Positions 36,227 to 48,300 of a stretch of 64,000 nucleotides of DNA are shown piece by piece (position 1 is the stretch's first letter; each line of letters begins with the position of its first letter). The position numbers and the translations under genes were made by a program. A model generated the notes under the pieces. It made no database searches and was not told the origin of the DNA. It worked only from the letters and a program-made list of their open reading frames with translations. Source of the stretch: Branchiostoma floridae (Eukaryota; Chordata; Leptocardii; Amphioxiformes; Branchiostomatidae). The DNA lies in assembly GCF_000003815.2 (NCBI RefSeq), contig NC_049983.1:25133664-25197663 (forward strand). The letters run 5' to 3'.

Positions 36227-39200
36227 CTATACTTTCTTGAAGACGTGACTCCTGTAGAACTGCAGCTCCTTGATGCTTTCCCTGATGTCTTCCAGGGCCC
36301 GGTGGGTGGCAGACTTCTGAGGAGACACGTTATAGTCCTCTGGGTACCAGCGCCGACACAACTCCTTAATCGTGCTCACTGGGGGACAAGACACACAGCT
36401 TAGTCCTTAACTTATGGACAAGATATACAGCTTAGTCTTTACACTAAGACACAACTCCTTAATTGTGCTCACTGAGGGACAACATACACAGCTTAGTCCT
36501 TACCTAATGGACAAGATACACAGCTTAGTCTTTACACTAAGACACAACTCCTTGATTGTGCTCACTGGGGGACAAGATATACACTCAGCTTAATAGTCCT
36601 TACCTGTTATACATGTACTAAGACTTCAACCTCAACAAGCCTGTATAAAATCCCTGTAAATGTATGTACATGTATACAAAGAATAAGGGCTGCCTGACTT
36701 GACTGTGGGACAAGATACATGTATACACAGGTTACCACTCAACAGACAGACTCATAAACTTCAACTTTAACTACTGTCAAACCTGTACTGTAGTAGTTAC
36801 CTGTGACCACATCTAGAAAGAATAAGGGCTGTCTGACCACATAGATTATATTTTTCCCATTGACCCCAGCATTAAGAATCCTGTCTATAGTGGCCACCTA
36901 TCCACAGAGACCAGATCCTTAAGTGGTTGTACTAGTATAGACAGTTTTGATTGAATGTACAAGTCAAAGCCTCATGTGAAAGGATTCTTTATCCAGAAGG
37001 CTGAAAAACAACCTGGTAATATTGTCAGGTGAGGCCAGTTTGATTTCAAATTGTAGCTGAATTATCCTGAACTGTAAGATGACCCTGAAAACAAAGTCAC
37101 ACATAGAGCTTACGTTTTACTTGAGAATAAGAACATAAAATAAACTGGCAACACCTCATCTGGATTACAACAACTCGTAACAGTTGAATGGGGCCACCAA
37201 GCTGTCTGAAATTAACAATAGATAAATAAACATTCCAAACAACAAATTTTCATACCGTCTATAATTCTGTAGTGCAGGTGGTTCATGAACTGAGGCATGT
37301 ACTTCTCCAGGAACTTCTTGTCCACGTGGACGGAGTTTCCTGCGAGCGGACACACCCCGGGCGGGGTGTACTGCCGCACGAACGACAGCATCTCGTACTC
37401 GGCAGCCTGGAGTGACAGCTCGCTTCTCCGTACGGCTTCCGTCAGTCCTGACTTCCCATGGTGCTCCTGGGGGAAGGATGAGAAATCAAATTAATGTAAA
37501 TGCATTTAAGTTCGCAGGAATTTACTTTTGCGCTAGCGGGAAAATGGAGTGTTCACAGTGGTTTTATGTTTGCGGTAGCGCCAAAGACTGTAGTCAAAAA
37601 GTTAAACTAAATTGTTCATGGTGGTTTTAATTTTGCGGTAAAGTGGCCACCACGAACACTACCAGTGAACTAGCGCCCTGCTATAGCGTTTTCAGAAGTT
37701 GTGTGGTCCAAGGCCTAGGGCTCTTGAAATAGAGATGAGTGCCACCCTATTCACCACCTGGAAAGGACCAGAACTTTTAACTTGAACTAGAACATCTAAG
37801 CTCTCACCTTGCACCAGTCGTTCATGGTGTCCATCACAGAGTCCGGCTGGTGGATGTTACTGATGTAGATTACTCACCTTGCACCAGTCGTTCATGGTGT
37901 CCATCACAGCATCCGGTTGGTGGATGACCAGGTCCGGAGCCTCGGCCACCACGTTTAGGTCGTCGTCGGTGATGAGGCACGCCATCTCGATGATGTGGCA
38001 GGAGTCCAGGTCCAGACCTGAGCAACAGACAATAGATAAAAACTATAGAAAAGATATAAAAATATATAAAAGAGATAAAAATGTTGTAGTATTATGTGTT
38101 ATATAACTTATATATATATATATATATACAAAAGAGATAAAAATGGACTGTTGTAGTATTCTGGAGTCCAGGTCCAGACCTGAGCAACAGACAAAAGGTC
38201 ATTGATTCTACAGATAATGTCCAAACCCTGGAAGACAGGGAACAACGGACGCTAAACCAGATAGTGAGTGCACGTGAGTGAGCTAGACAGGGTCTCCTGG
38301 CCCTGCTAATTTTTATACAATGTATTATGTACATGTTTATAGCTCAGCCCAAGGACATTATATATAATTTTGGTGCGATTGGTGTGGTCTGAGTAAGGAC
38401 ATTATATATTTAGTTATATACATAATATATAATGTCCTTGCTCTGAGACCACACCAATCGCACCAAAATTATCAGAGACCAGGAGAACAGCCAATAGATG
38501 AAAATAGATAAAAACGGACTGATGCAGTACTGTCAGCAGGACCTACATTGCTACTTTTTATTAAGTCAATGTGTGTATGTTAATGGTGAAAGCTTGAGAG
38601 GACCTCCTGGCCCTGCTGATCGATCATCATCATTACTGAAATTCACCGGTGAGGTACAATAGATATGGCTTTTCCAGTTATAATGACCTGTCTTTCAAGA
38701 GCACACCCTGACAGTCTGAGGCTGATCAACTTCAACTGAAAATTATGGATACTAGTATTGAAGAGTCTTGGGTAACAGCAAACGTGTATTATTTATAAAA
38801 AAATAAAATAAAAAGTAAACCTAAAAAGTCCAGAGGGCCTGGAATGGAGGCTACAGAGGTCCCTTGTTTGAGGAGAGCCACACTTCGAACACGTATCAAA
38901 AAGAACCCACCACACTTACCAAGGAGCTTTTATCAGGCTCCTTGCACTTACTGAAAAGAGTACTGTTGTAGGATTTCTTCCCGGTGTGAGTGGTTCAAAC
39001 CTGACAGCCGGCTATATATGCTACAGAAACTTCAGCAAATTGAAGTAGGTAGTGTTGAAAAAAAGAGAAGAAGAAAGAGAAGATAATTATCTGACACCCG
39101 AATCAGACCTGTCATCTCGAGATCCACCCACACCATGCGCCGGGACATCCTCACCGCCTCGTCCGACGTCATCGTCTTAAATCTCCTTCTTACAGGTGCG

Positions 39201-39268
39201 GAGAAACCCTGAGGACGGTGCAACGTCTTGGCGAGAGAAGCAGACCTGAAGAAGGTCCGATTCAGCAT
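36227..39268 (-). CDS. REXO2: REXO2 oligoribonuclease (small fragment nuclease), 4 exons
   Basis: Exons 39268-39109, 38017-37878, 37466-37256, 36378-36227; GT-AG, in phase, 220 aa (human REXO2 237). DEDDh 3'-5' exonuclease degrading short RNA oligonucleotides, mainly in mitochondria. Exo I motif WVDLEMTG (D49, E51), Exo II in [18 protein letters not shown], Exo [21 protein letters not shown] with catalytic His and the second acidic residue kept. [12 protein letters not shown] and CPLAGNSVH are family signatures. Residues 1-32 are Arg/Ser-rich without acidic residues, fitting a mitochondrial presequence. The first donor (ACAG/GTCTGA) is weak but gives an exact family alignment. A possible poly(A) signal lies on the minus strand at 35595-35600. 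Confidence 0.95.
36430..36585 (-). repeat. Extra copies of the REXO2 exon 4 acceptor edge
   Basis: The segment tacactaagacacaactcct ... gtgctcactgggggacaaga, containing the acceptor and first ~8 codons of exon 4, occurs at the true exon (36355-36390) and twice more upstream in gene order at about 36449-36484 and 36543-36578. The two extra copies lie in intron 3. Confidence 0.88.
37494..37662. mobile_element. Decayed MITE, ACTGTAAATGCA family
   Basis: Starts tgtaaatgcatttaagttcg and keeps ttttgcggtaaagtgg, but most cgcgg blocks have mutated (for example gttcacagtggttttatg) and the right terminus is lost. It lies just inside REXO2 intron 2. Confidence 0.7.
37804..37873 (-). repeat. Partial copy of REXO2 exon 2 donor edge
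   Basis: ctcaccttgcaccagtcgtt through the gtccggctggtggatg segment repeats the last ~17 codons of exon 2 and its GTGAGT donor. It lies directly downstream in intron 2. Confidence 0.9.
38030..38200 (-). repeat. Partial copy of REXO2 exon 2 acceptor edge
   Basis: ggagtccaggtccagacctg plus agcaacagacaa at about 38163-38195 duplicates the first codons and acceptor of exon 2 (37999-38032). Related aagagataaaaatg spacer sequence lies between, with an AT microsatellite at about 38106-38127. Confidence 0.85.
38364..38472. repeat. Near-perfect palindrome in REXO2 intron 1
   Basis: The left arm ataattttggtgcgattggt ... gtggtctgag is followed by ggacattatatat. The right arm carries the complement (aatgtcctt ... 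gagaccacaccaatcgcacc ... aaaattat). Arms are about 50 bp around a very short centre near 38418. Confidence 0.85.
38480..39108. other. REXO2 intron 1, no further feature
   Basis: AT-rich. A third weak atagatgaaaatagataaaa ... gactgatgcagtactgtcagc unit at about 38495-38540 echoes the repeated exon 2 flank. Otherwise nothing recognised. Confidence 0.5.
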
Positions 39269-39688
39269 GAGAATCGCCGCAGGACGTCTTGAGAAGTTGG
39301 GAGGAAACTTTCCGGCTTCCTTCGAGCGCTCGTGGCAAATTCTACAGCCGGGTGACCTTTCAACTGGCTCTAGGACAAACCATTAGAAATAGTCGAAAAA
39401 TGTTCTTTTACTTCATCAAATTAAGTATTCAACACTAAAACTATAATTTTTTAGAATAAAGATAAAATATGGATATGATGTAAGTAACATTATTATTCAA
39501 AGTTTCAATATGTTAGTATTTTATAAAAAATATTTTTCTACCCATGATTTTATGACATCTTCCATTCTGTTACCTTTGACCTCGCATAGAAAAAAATGGC
39601 CGACGGAATGAGAAATTTGTTGTTTTTCGTCTGACGTTTGACGGAATCCGGCGCTAGTCGTGTCTAGATGAAGAGATATTTCGGCAGG
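39269..39688. promoter_or_regulatory. Shared REXO2/TUSC2 bidirectional promoter region
   Basis: The two start codons point away from each other across 420 bp with no intervening gene. The stretch contains aaaaaatggccgacgga close to the TUSC2 side, which resembles a YY1-type motif. Divergent housekeeping genes at this spacing normally share a promoter; that they do so here is inference from geometry. Confidence 0.6.
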
Positions 39689-41108
39689 ATGGGAGGGTGG
39701 GGTTCCAGACTAGTTCGCCGCTCCGCTGAGTACCTGTTCGGCTGGGAGCAGAAGGCCCTGCCGGCAGGGGAGGCCGTGAGCTCCGCCTGGGGGAGGGCGG
39801 CGTCAGGCCCCGAGAGCAGCGCCATGGCCACCCCGTTCGTTTTCCGCAGGAGGAGGTATACATAAGGATTTATGGATTCCGCATGAAATGGTTGAAAAAT
39901 TGGTCACGAGTGTGAGCTAGTGCACGGGAAGGGTAACGCCCCCCCCCCCCCCCTCTCAGTGCGCGAGGACAGAAAAAATTTGGCAGCCTATAAATTGTGG
40001 CAAAATTCCCCTGATAAATCTATTTTTTAATTAGCAAATCATTTTTCTTGGGTAACATTGGAGAAGGGCCAACCGCCAGAAAGTCAGTGTGTCAAAACAA
40101 TAGCAAATAAATTGTGTCACCTTTTGAATCATTTATGCTAATGTCGAAGGGTACAGCTCGGGCACTGTCCATTTTTGAGGTTACGTTTGTAATTATGTGT
40201 CAAACTGAGTGAGTATGGTGTGAAAATTGGCTTTCATGTGTACTTACCGCTATGTCAAATTGGATGATGAACTATATTATTATTAAGCTCATTCTCGCTT
40301 CCAAATATTCATGCACAGCAACAATACAAGAATTGTGCATAACATGTTAAAGGCGAAGGCCTCTGAAACAGTTCTCTTCAACAATTTTTAGGATTTGCAT
40401 AAAAACGTCCAGACATGTTTTGTTCATGTCTCAGGAGCCTTCACCTTTGACATTATTAGTCACAATTCCTGTTGGGGAGTATGGATACTCATAAGTGTGA
40501 ACGAGCATATTGACCACTGCTGTCTACCTGTCTAACTGCGTATGCTGGTACATGTACATCCCCTGATTGCCACTGTGTTTTTCAGCTCAATGTTTGTGGA
40601 CCTAGATGGAGACGTGGCCCATGAGTTTTACGAGGAGACTCACTACGTGTGCAATGGACAGAAGCGGGCAGGGATGAGGAGAATATTTGACGATCTCACG
40701 CCACAGGTAAAATTTCCATGTGGATCATATCTAAATTATTATCTATTTATTGGTTTGGCTGTCAAAGGTGTCTAGCAAAGGTTGCCCCACTACTAGTTCA
40801 TGAAATGGGCTTCCCAAAAAGTCAGTGCACAAAGACATCACAATACAGAAGATGGAACTAAGATTTTTAGCACCTTTGCAATGATTTTAAGACTGAATAT
40901 AGCAAATAACTAATTTCTTCTGAATTCCCAAATGTCTTTCCAAATCTTATGTGACAAGTGTAAGTCTAGAGAGTGAACTGCTAATTAACATGTTTGATCC
41001 TATTTCCTTCTTTCCTCCCAGGGTATAGTAGAGCTGGAGTTCCCCAGACTACACGTGGACATGCCGTTTGTGCTGTGTGATTCTCTCACCTTCTCAACAG
41101 TCAGATAA
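39689..41108 (+). CDS. TUSC2: TUSC2 (FUS1) tumour suppressor candidate 2, 3 exons
   Basis: Exons 39689-39855, 40586-40706, 41022-41108; GT-AG, in phase, 124 aa (human about 110). Small mitochondrial/cytosolic protein implicated in calcium handling and apoptosis in mammals. Core DLDGDVAHEFYEET, NGQKRAGMRR, LTPQGIVELEFPRLHVD matches the family, including the phase-0 break before GIV. I chose ATG 39689 rather than the in-frame ATG 39668, because it gives M-G-G-W-G-S: Gly2 and Ser6 form an N-myristoylation signal, as in human TUSC2. With the upstream Met the signal would be buried. The C-terminus (SLTFSTVR) is longer than in human. AATAAA at 42597 gives a 3'UTR of about 1.5 kb. Confidence 0.93.
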
Positions 41109-41890
41109 AACGGACAGACGGCTTACTTCCTCCAAGTTCTCTTCTTCTCTTCTGTCCATCCATCCATCCGCCCGAGACATGGCTGTATAGTTGGCACAAA
41201 CGTGCCCAAACCACGTACAATAACTCATTATTCAGTGGTGACACAGGTGTTGTAGGCACGGAACAAGAAATATCAACTTACTGTACATGTATGAAGTCAA
41301 ATCAGTTGTTATTTTATTTACATCTCCTTGCCCCATGCTCAGGATTTCTCCCCGTCATTCCATCATTTAACAAAATTTTGTAGCAGATGATGGAAAAATA
41401 CAGAATGATCATTATGAAAATGAACATTGTCTAAATGATAAAGATTAAGAATTAGAAGTAGTCACACCATGAGATGAGCATATGGAAAACCTACCGAGAG
41501 GACTGAAAATGAAAAGCTGTTGTAAAGCGAAAACTGTTCACTCTCACTGCACAGTACAGTTTTAGCAGTCTGTTGTTCCAAGGGTCAAATTTTGATGTAT
41601 GTTTACCAAAATACCAATCAAATGTTAAGTTGAACAAACTATGGCAGAAATGTAACAGTACTTGCTAGTACTTATGAAAGGGAAAACATACTGAGTACGC
41701 AATATAAGAAAAAAGAAACACAGATTCGTGTATTAAGCTGGATGGTCCAGCTGTAACATTTAAAGATGTGAATATTTCATTTTTTTCTGTGTTGTTGATT
41801 GAAATTTCTCATGAATTTTTGTACATAGAAATAGAATATACAGAGTATGAGCAAACTCCATGGCAGTAGTTCTGCTTTGTAAGACGATGG

Positions 41891-41932
<42 letters not shown>

Positions 41933-44900
41933 GGAACCACTTAACAGTTCAAACGAAAACTGCATTCAGTTTTCCCTGATTTCCAATAATATCCAAGCAG
42001 ATGTGAGACTTTCTCTTAGACATTTTTTTTTCATCCATAGTGTCTTTTCAAATGCTTGTATACAGCAGACTACCATTATTATCAATTGTATTGAATTGCT
42101 TTTCTTTCTTGGAATACTTGTAAAAAAATTAATCTTAAGCAAGTCACACCTGTTATAGTATCAGGTTGTTATTAACTTAACAATCATATTTCTTTCTATT
42201 TTGATACACTTGTGACGCCTCTTGCTAGCTTTAGGCTGCACATATAAACCAGCAGCTACTTGGGTGGATTAGAAGCGCCACCTAACAGGCCAAGGGAAAA
42301 CTGCACCTACTCTGTTACACTTTACAAATGCTAGACAAGGAAATGATACTGTAAACGTTAGAAATTTAGGATACTGTTTGTTCATGAATATGTGCTAAGT
42401 AGTTAACTTAATATACAGAAAAGGTGAACAATGTTTTACATCCATTTAGAAAATATATTTACATGTCATATTGATATGAATGTAAACAACATTTATTAAT
42501 TATTACACTTCCACATTGGAAAACACCAGGAGATATAGTTATAGTCCAAATTAGATAGAGACCAATATCTGTAGTAGTCTTGTGGCAAGTTAGATCAATA
42601 AATTATTGATTAAAACTTTCAGATGTGCAATTCTTTTGTCATTTCAAAACAAGCCTTGAGTTAGTTTGTTGTCAATGCTTAGAAAGAGTTACCGTAATAT
42701 AGAACGATTAATTTCCATCCATACATGTATCATGAAAAAAATTATGGTAAAAGTCCTGAATATAGTTACTTGTCTCCAGATCTTCCTCAGAATTTCATCT
42801 CTTAGCTATTTCAATTCAGAGCAAGGTAGGTTGTTGTATTTTACCAGTCTTGTTTTTATTAAATGTGTATGAGTTTGCCAGTGGACAAGAGAAGAAAAAA
42901 ACACAGGCACAATTATAAACCATACCACATTTTATTTTATTTTATTAAAGCACACCAAAAGAGGGGAAATTATCACCATTTAGGACAAACAATAAAACGA
43001 GACTGATATGGAACTTTTGAAAAAAAAAAATACAAAACACGACTAACTTGAATCCAACTTTGACTGCATATAGGAATTGATTGTACTTAGATGCAAAATA
43101 ATGATTGTTCTTAATTAGTTTACATACACATAACTACACTGTATTTGGAGCAGTTCCAGCAAACATTCTGATTATAATGAAGTTTCCAAATGTCTTCATA
43201 CCATAAATACATTAAATCCTATTAACTATAACTGTAAATACCATGGCGGGGAATGTTACCTAAGATTGTACACAAACGAACAAGTCTATGAACTTTGAAG
43301 ATAACACTATATATATGTTGGTATATCCAAACACAATGTATATTTAGCAAATGTGTTCCATATCTAAAATTACATGTGTGAATGTCATTGCAAAATAACA
43401 GCTCAAGCTAAGGATGGTTTACTTCGCTTAAAAACATGAACAATCGCGTTATACATTCGAAATGCATAACATGTAGGAATGAAGTCAAGTATACCTACCT
43501 TACAAATTACAAGCAGAATATTAATCATTATATTTCTTGGAATGACAAATTCTAATTTAAAAAAACATAAGCTTATGAAATATGGCTGAAGTGGTTGTTA
43601 TATAATGCAACTTATGGATTTCTAATGAGCAATGCACATTGCAAGTGGCAAATTGTGAAGTTTTAACATGGAATGTTGATTACTACAGGCAAATAGAATT
43701 CAGTATCTTTTTGGATCCTGCAAATCTCTTATTGCACAACTCAATCACAAACAGTGGTACAGGATTTCACAACAAAACATCAAATTTACCTTGAATTCGA
43801 GAAACGTAGCCAGATATTCTCCCTTACAAGTAACATTAAATTTAAACATTAAAATGATATGCAAACTTTCACCAGGTATGGTCTTAAACCAATACACTTC
43901 CATGGTTCTCAAACAGAAGGATACACAAATCTAAAATACATATTGCAAAAAAAAAATGCTCTATGTTATTGCCAATTCTTTCAACTCCTGGCTTGACTCT
44001 GGTCAATTTGCGAGGTCGTCAAAGACAGGACTTTGCTTAAAGAATCTTTTATGCTGTTTTTCTTTTCAATCCCATCCTTTATGATCAAGAACCAAGAAGG
44101 CATTGGTGCCATGCCCCAACATACACTTATAACATAGCAAGACTGTGTACAAAATCACCATAACTATATATATCACATCTAGGTAAATAAGAAAATTACA
44201 GACCCAACATTTACAAAAAGAACCTTGTACCTTGTGGTCAAACAATCATCTGATTATGCAAAATATTTATATACAGATCCATTCACCATTGCTCTAAGAT
44301 ATACAAACACAACATCATCATTTATAATAACTGAAAAAAAACATCCTTGTTACAATGACTGTGTTCCTGACACTTTGCTCGTGGAATGATTGGAAACTTA
44401 AGACCATATAATATTCGACCTTGACACATGCAGAAAGCTACAATAGATAGTACTGTGTGGGAAAAATCACTTATAATATTTTGACATATCGAACATAGAT
44501 CATACCACCTATACATTCCCATAAAACATGACACAAAATCTTACTGTGATTGACAGTGTGTGTCGTCTTCCTCTTTCCTTGTTCAATTATCTACTTTCTG
44601 AAGAGTCGTTTTTCTTTCTCCTGGAAGATCTCATCATTTTATACAACTGATCAAGATGCAAAGATATCGGCAGCAAGATATAACTTTTTTTCAATAGAAT
44701 TCTAACCAGAAAAAAAAAGTTCCATTTTAAAATAATCTTGCAGCCTACAAATGATATGATTGTTTCAAGAAAGGATAATCTCACCATTGCACAAGTCCTA
44801 GAAATCTAAGAACAATTTCTGCCCTTTTTGGGAGAAGAGTTTCACTGGGCCAATTCTAACCAGCCCCCTGAAATTACCAACTTTGGTCACAAATTGCAAA

Positions 44901-45320
44901 TAACAATGAAAAATAAAAATTCCTTTCAAGGGGCAAGAAGTCAGACATCTAAATACAAAGATACATTTTTCTTGATGAAAGACACAAAAGAATGCACTTG
45001 AATACTTAATATGTCCTAAATAAACTCTTGCTTCCTAACTATAGTGACTGTCATATTTTTGTAATTGATTACTAACAATTACATTTAGTTCCATTGAGCC
45101 TTTTGAGAAACGAAATAAATACAAATTTCCCACCAGAATAGAGGGTCTTGAGAGGAACAATTTGATTTAAAAGTTTTCTGAAACATTGCAAACTTGGAGT
45201 GGACGATGTTATTTCATAGAAGGGGGACTCTAGCTGGAGTAGCAGCAGTAGTTGGAGGGGGGGTCTTTGTTGTCAGGGGGGGCTGAACCTTGTTGGGGGG
45301 GGGGGTTGTCTTCAGCGTCC
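41109..45320. other. Convergent 3'UTRs of TUSC2 (+) and ELAPOR (-)
   Basis: TUSC2 probably ends near 42620 (AATAAA 42597-42602). On the minus strand TTTATT repeats at 42931-42950 give AATAAA, so the ELAPOR message may carry about 2.4 kb of 3'UTR. There is an AT microsatellite at 41893-41931 and a G-run at about 45293-45305. No coding exon is seen. Confidence 0.6.
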
Positions 45321-48300
45321 TCATATATTGGAGAGCTGTTGCTTTGGTGTCAGCTGGATGGACTCGAACGGGTTGTCTCCTTCTCCCTGTGAGGAAAAAT
45401 GTAACAGTGAGACCTAGTTCAGCAGGAAGTAAGGTTTTAATTTAAAAAGTTTCCTTTGATAATGATTTAATAGATAATGGATACTGACTTATCAAAGGCC
45501 ACACACAAAACTGATTAGACATTGAACAGTTATCATGACTGCTAAATTTTGGCCTCTATTTTATCCCTGGGGCCCCATGAACAAGAAGAAACATTGAATT
45601 TTATTTTTAATTTCAAAATCAAAGTTTGTAATGGTGCAAAAGCATGTCTAATTAGTATACAAGTATCAGTGGCTTTTATAGCAGCTGCTATATCTATTAC
45701 AAATTGATGGAAAGGCCCATTGTCTAGTCTGAATCAGTATCATCTACAAGGTGATAAAATGTAGCATCAAGAACTCTGTCTATAGTGACCACCTGTCCAC
45801 GTAGACAAGCTTTTATAGGCCCCCTGGTCTTCTACATCTTCATTACACTACTCCCTGTTGTTTGAAGTCCTGGGTTAAGGTAGGCAAGCCTCCAGCCTGG
45901 AATGAAATTACCCAACCGTGGGGCTGTCAAGACCATGCCAGTTCCAATCTGGTATAATTCTGGGACCTTCTTGACCTGTTTTGACTGAGAGTGGTAGCAC
46001 TTATCCTCAAATATAAAAGTGTTCAGAAAAACTCACGGCCATCTTGGACTGCATCTTGTTCTTGAACTTGTTGAAGAGCGTGGAGGCGGAGTTCCCGCCC
46101 TCGTTAAAGATGACCTCGTCTTCGTCCTCGCCGTCATCAACGCAGGACTCGACCTTGGGGAGTTCTCCAGGCTTGGTGGAGTTCTGCATCAGTCGCATGT
46201 ACTTGTACTCAAGTCTGGGGGAAAATAACACAGAAAATCAGAGAAAACATCAGTCGCATGTACTTGTACTCAAGTCTGGGGGAAAGTAACAAGTGAAATT
46301 AGAGAAAACATCAGTCGCATGTACTTGTACTCGAGTCTGGGGGAAAATAATAGGTGAAATATTAGAGAAAACATCAGCTGCATGTACTTGTACTCAAGTC
46401 TGGGGGAAAATAACACAATCATCAGTCAGTGGGTTCATTCAGTTTGTCCCCATCACTGCTAAAGGTGGACAACCCGGTGCTATCTGCGTGGAAATAACAC
46501 AATCTGCATCAGTCGCATGTACTTGTACTCAAGTCTGGGGGGAAATAACACAGGAAATCAGAGAGAATATCAGCTGCATGTACTTATATATACTCCAGTC
46601 TAGGGGGAGGGAGAGGGGGAAATAACACAATCATGAAATTAGAGAAAAAATCAACTCAAGTCTGGGGGAAAAAATATAATAAACACTGTGACATGAAATC
46701 AGAGAAAACGTCAGTCAATGATTTTTTTAGATAAATTTCTCACAAACCATCACATGCAGGGGAAGAAAACAATGTGTTTCACACCCTGAATCATTTGTAG
46801 TCTGTTACAAATTCTCAATAAATTTGAAAAAATCATTTACTACAAAATAATCATGACTTTGTACAACATCAATCAAATGGTTCATACTTTTACACTCAGA
46901 CTTGTTGTAAAGTTCAATGGAATGGTGAACAAAAGAGTTCTGTAGGCGCTTGCTCTTTTGTCCTGAGAGTCTGGGACCATGGCCTTAAGAGTACTTCTCA
47001 AGAGTTCTCCCTGTTGCTTGATGCCGTTGAAAAGGTGCAAAATTGTGCAGTTGATGACTTGGACTCCACACATTGACTTGAATAGGGACACTGCGGCGGC
47101 CTCCCTCCTCTCTTTCAAAGGCAGATTCGGCATGGAACGCGAGATGATCTCTCTACTGTCTGGCTCTATTATCTTGTAATGAATACTATAATTTAGCTAT
47201 TTGCCAAAAAGCAGTTACTGTAACTGTTACTCGACAAGCAACTGAATATGATTTTGCAAACGGTCAGACATTTCAGATGGCATCCACCATCTTTCGCCAG
47301 TGACACTGAAGTGATCTGGGAAAAACTGGTCTTATATACCCTAACTATGAATGCAAATGAGCTGAAGACAATTTTGGATGTCCAATAGGAAAAAAGGTAA
47401 GACAAAGTCAATCTAAAGACAATTTGGGTAACAGTTATCCAACAGGAAACAAACTTTAAGGTAAGGCTAAGTCAAGCTGAACACAATTTTGGATTCCAAA
47501 AGGAAACATTAAACATTCATACTATTAGCTATTTGGCTACTCTAGCATGAAGATGATTGAAGACTTAAGTTGGAGCTTGAAAGGATGTGACGTGCCACGA
47601 GGCACTTTGTCCTGAATCACAAAGAAGAAGGGATAGCTTCAGTCCCTCACATGTATCTGTACTTCCTGATACAGTGGTCACCAGTGTCAGTAACAAACAC
47701 ATATCCATCCTCTGTCACAGCTACCCCATAGGGCTCATACATTTTGTCCTCATTACTGCTAATGCTGGACACCCAGGTCCCATCTGGGTGAAACACCTGA
47801 AGCTTCTGACTGTGTGCAACACCATCAGCTGTACCTCCAACGTTTGACAGTACAATGTTACCCCTATTGTCAACTGACACTCCTGTAGGCCACCACATGT
47901 CCTGTGGCTGCCTGCCCTTTTTACCAAACTTGCGTTGGAACTTCAGATTCTTGTCAAACACCTGAATACGGTGGTTGTTTTGATCTGCCACAAAGATGTT
48001 GTCTTCTTTATCCACAGTGACAAAACATGGCTCATCAAACTGCTCCTCCCCCTGCCCCTGCCCTCCCACCTGTTTCACCAGAGTTCCATCTGCCTCAAAC
48101 AAGAAGATGCTGTGTTTGCCTGGATCAGCTACAACAACCCTCCCATCCCTCTGTACTGTTAGGCCATAGGGCTTCATGCAATATTCACCAAGAGGAAATT
48201 TGTGCAGCAGTTCTCCTGATGGGGAAAATTTCTTCACTTCCATCCCAGATTTCACTTCCATCCCAGATTTCACTACTATGGTGCCATCAATCTGAACTGT

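Noticed and set aside
39668-39688. TUSC2 start at the upstream in-frame ATG 39668
   Set aside because: It would add seven residues ahead of the MGGWGS myristoylation signal that is shared in form with human TUSC2; the second ATG is preferred.
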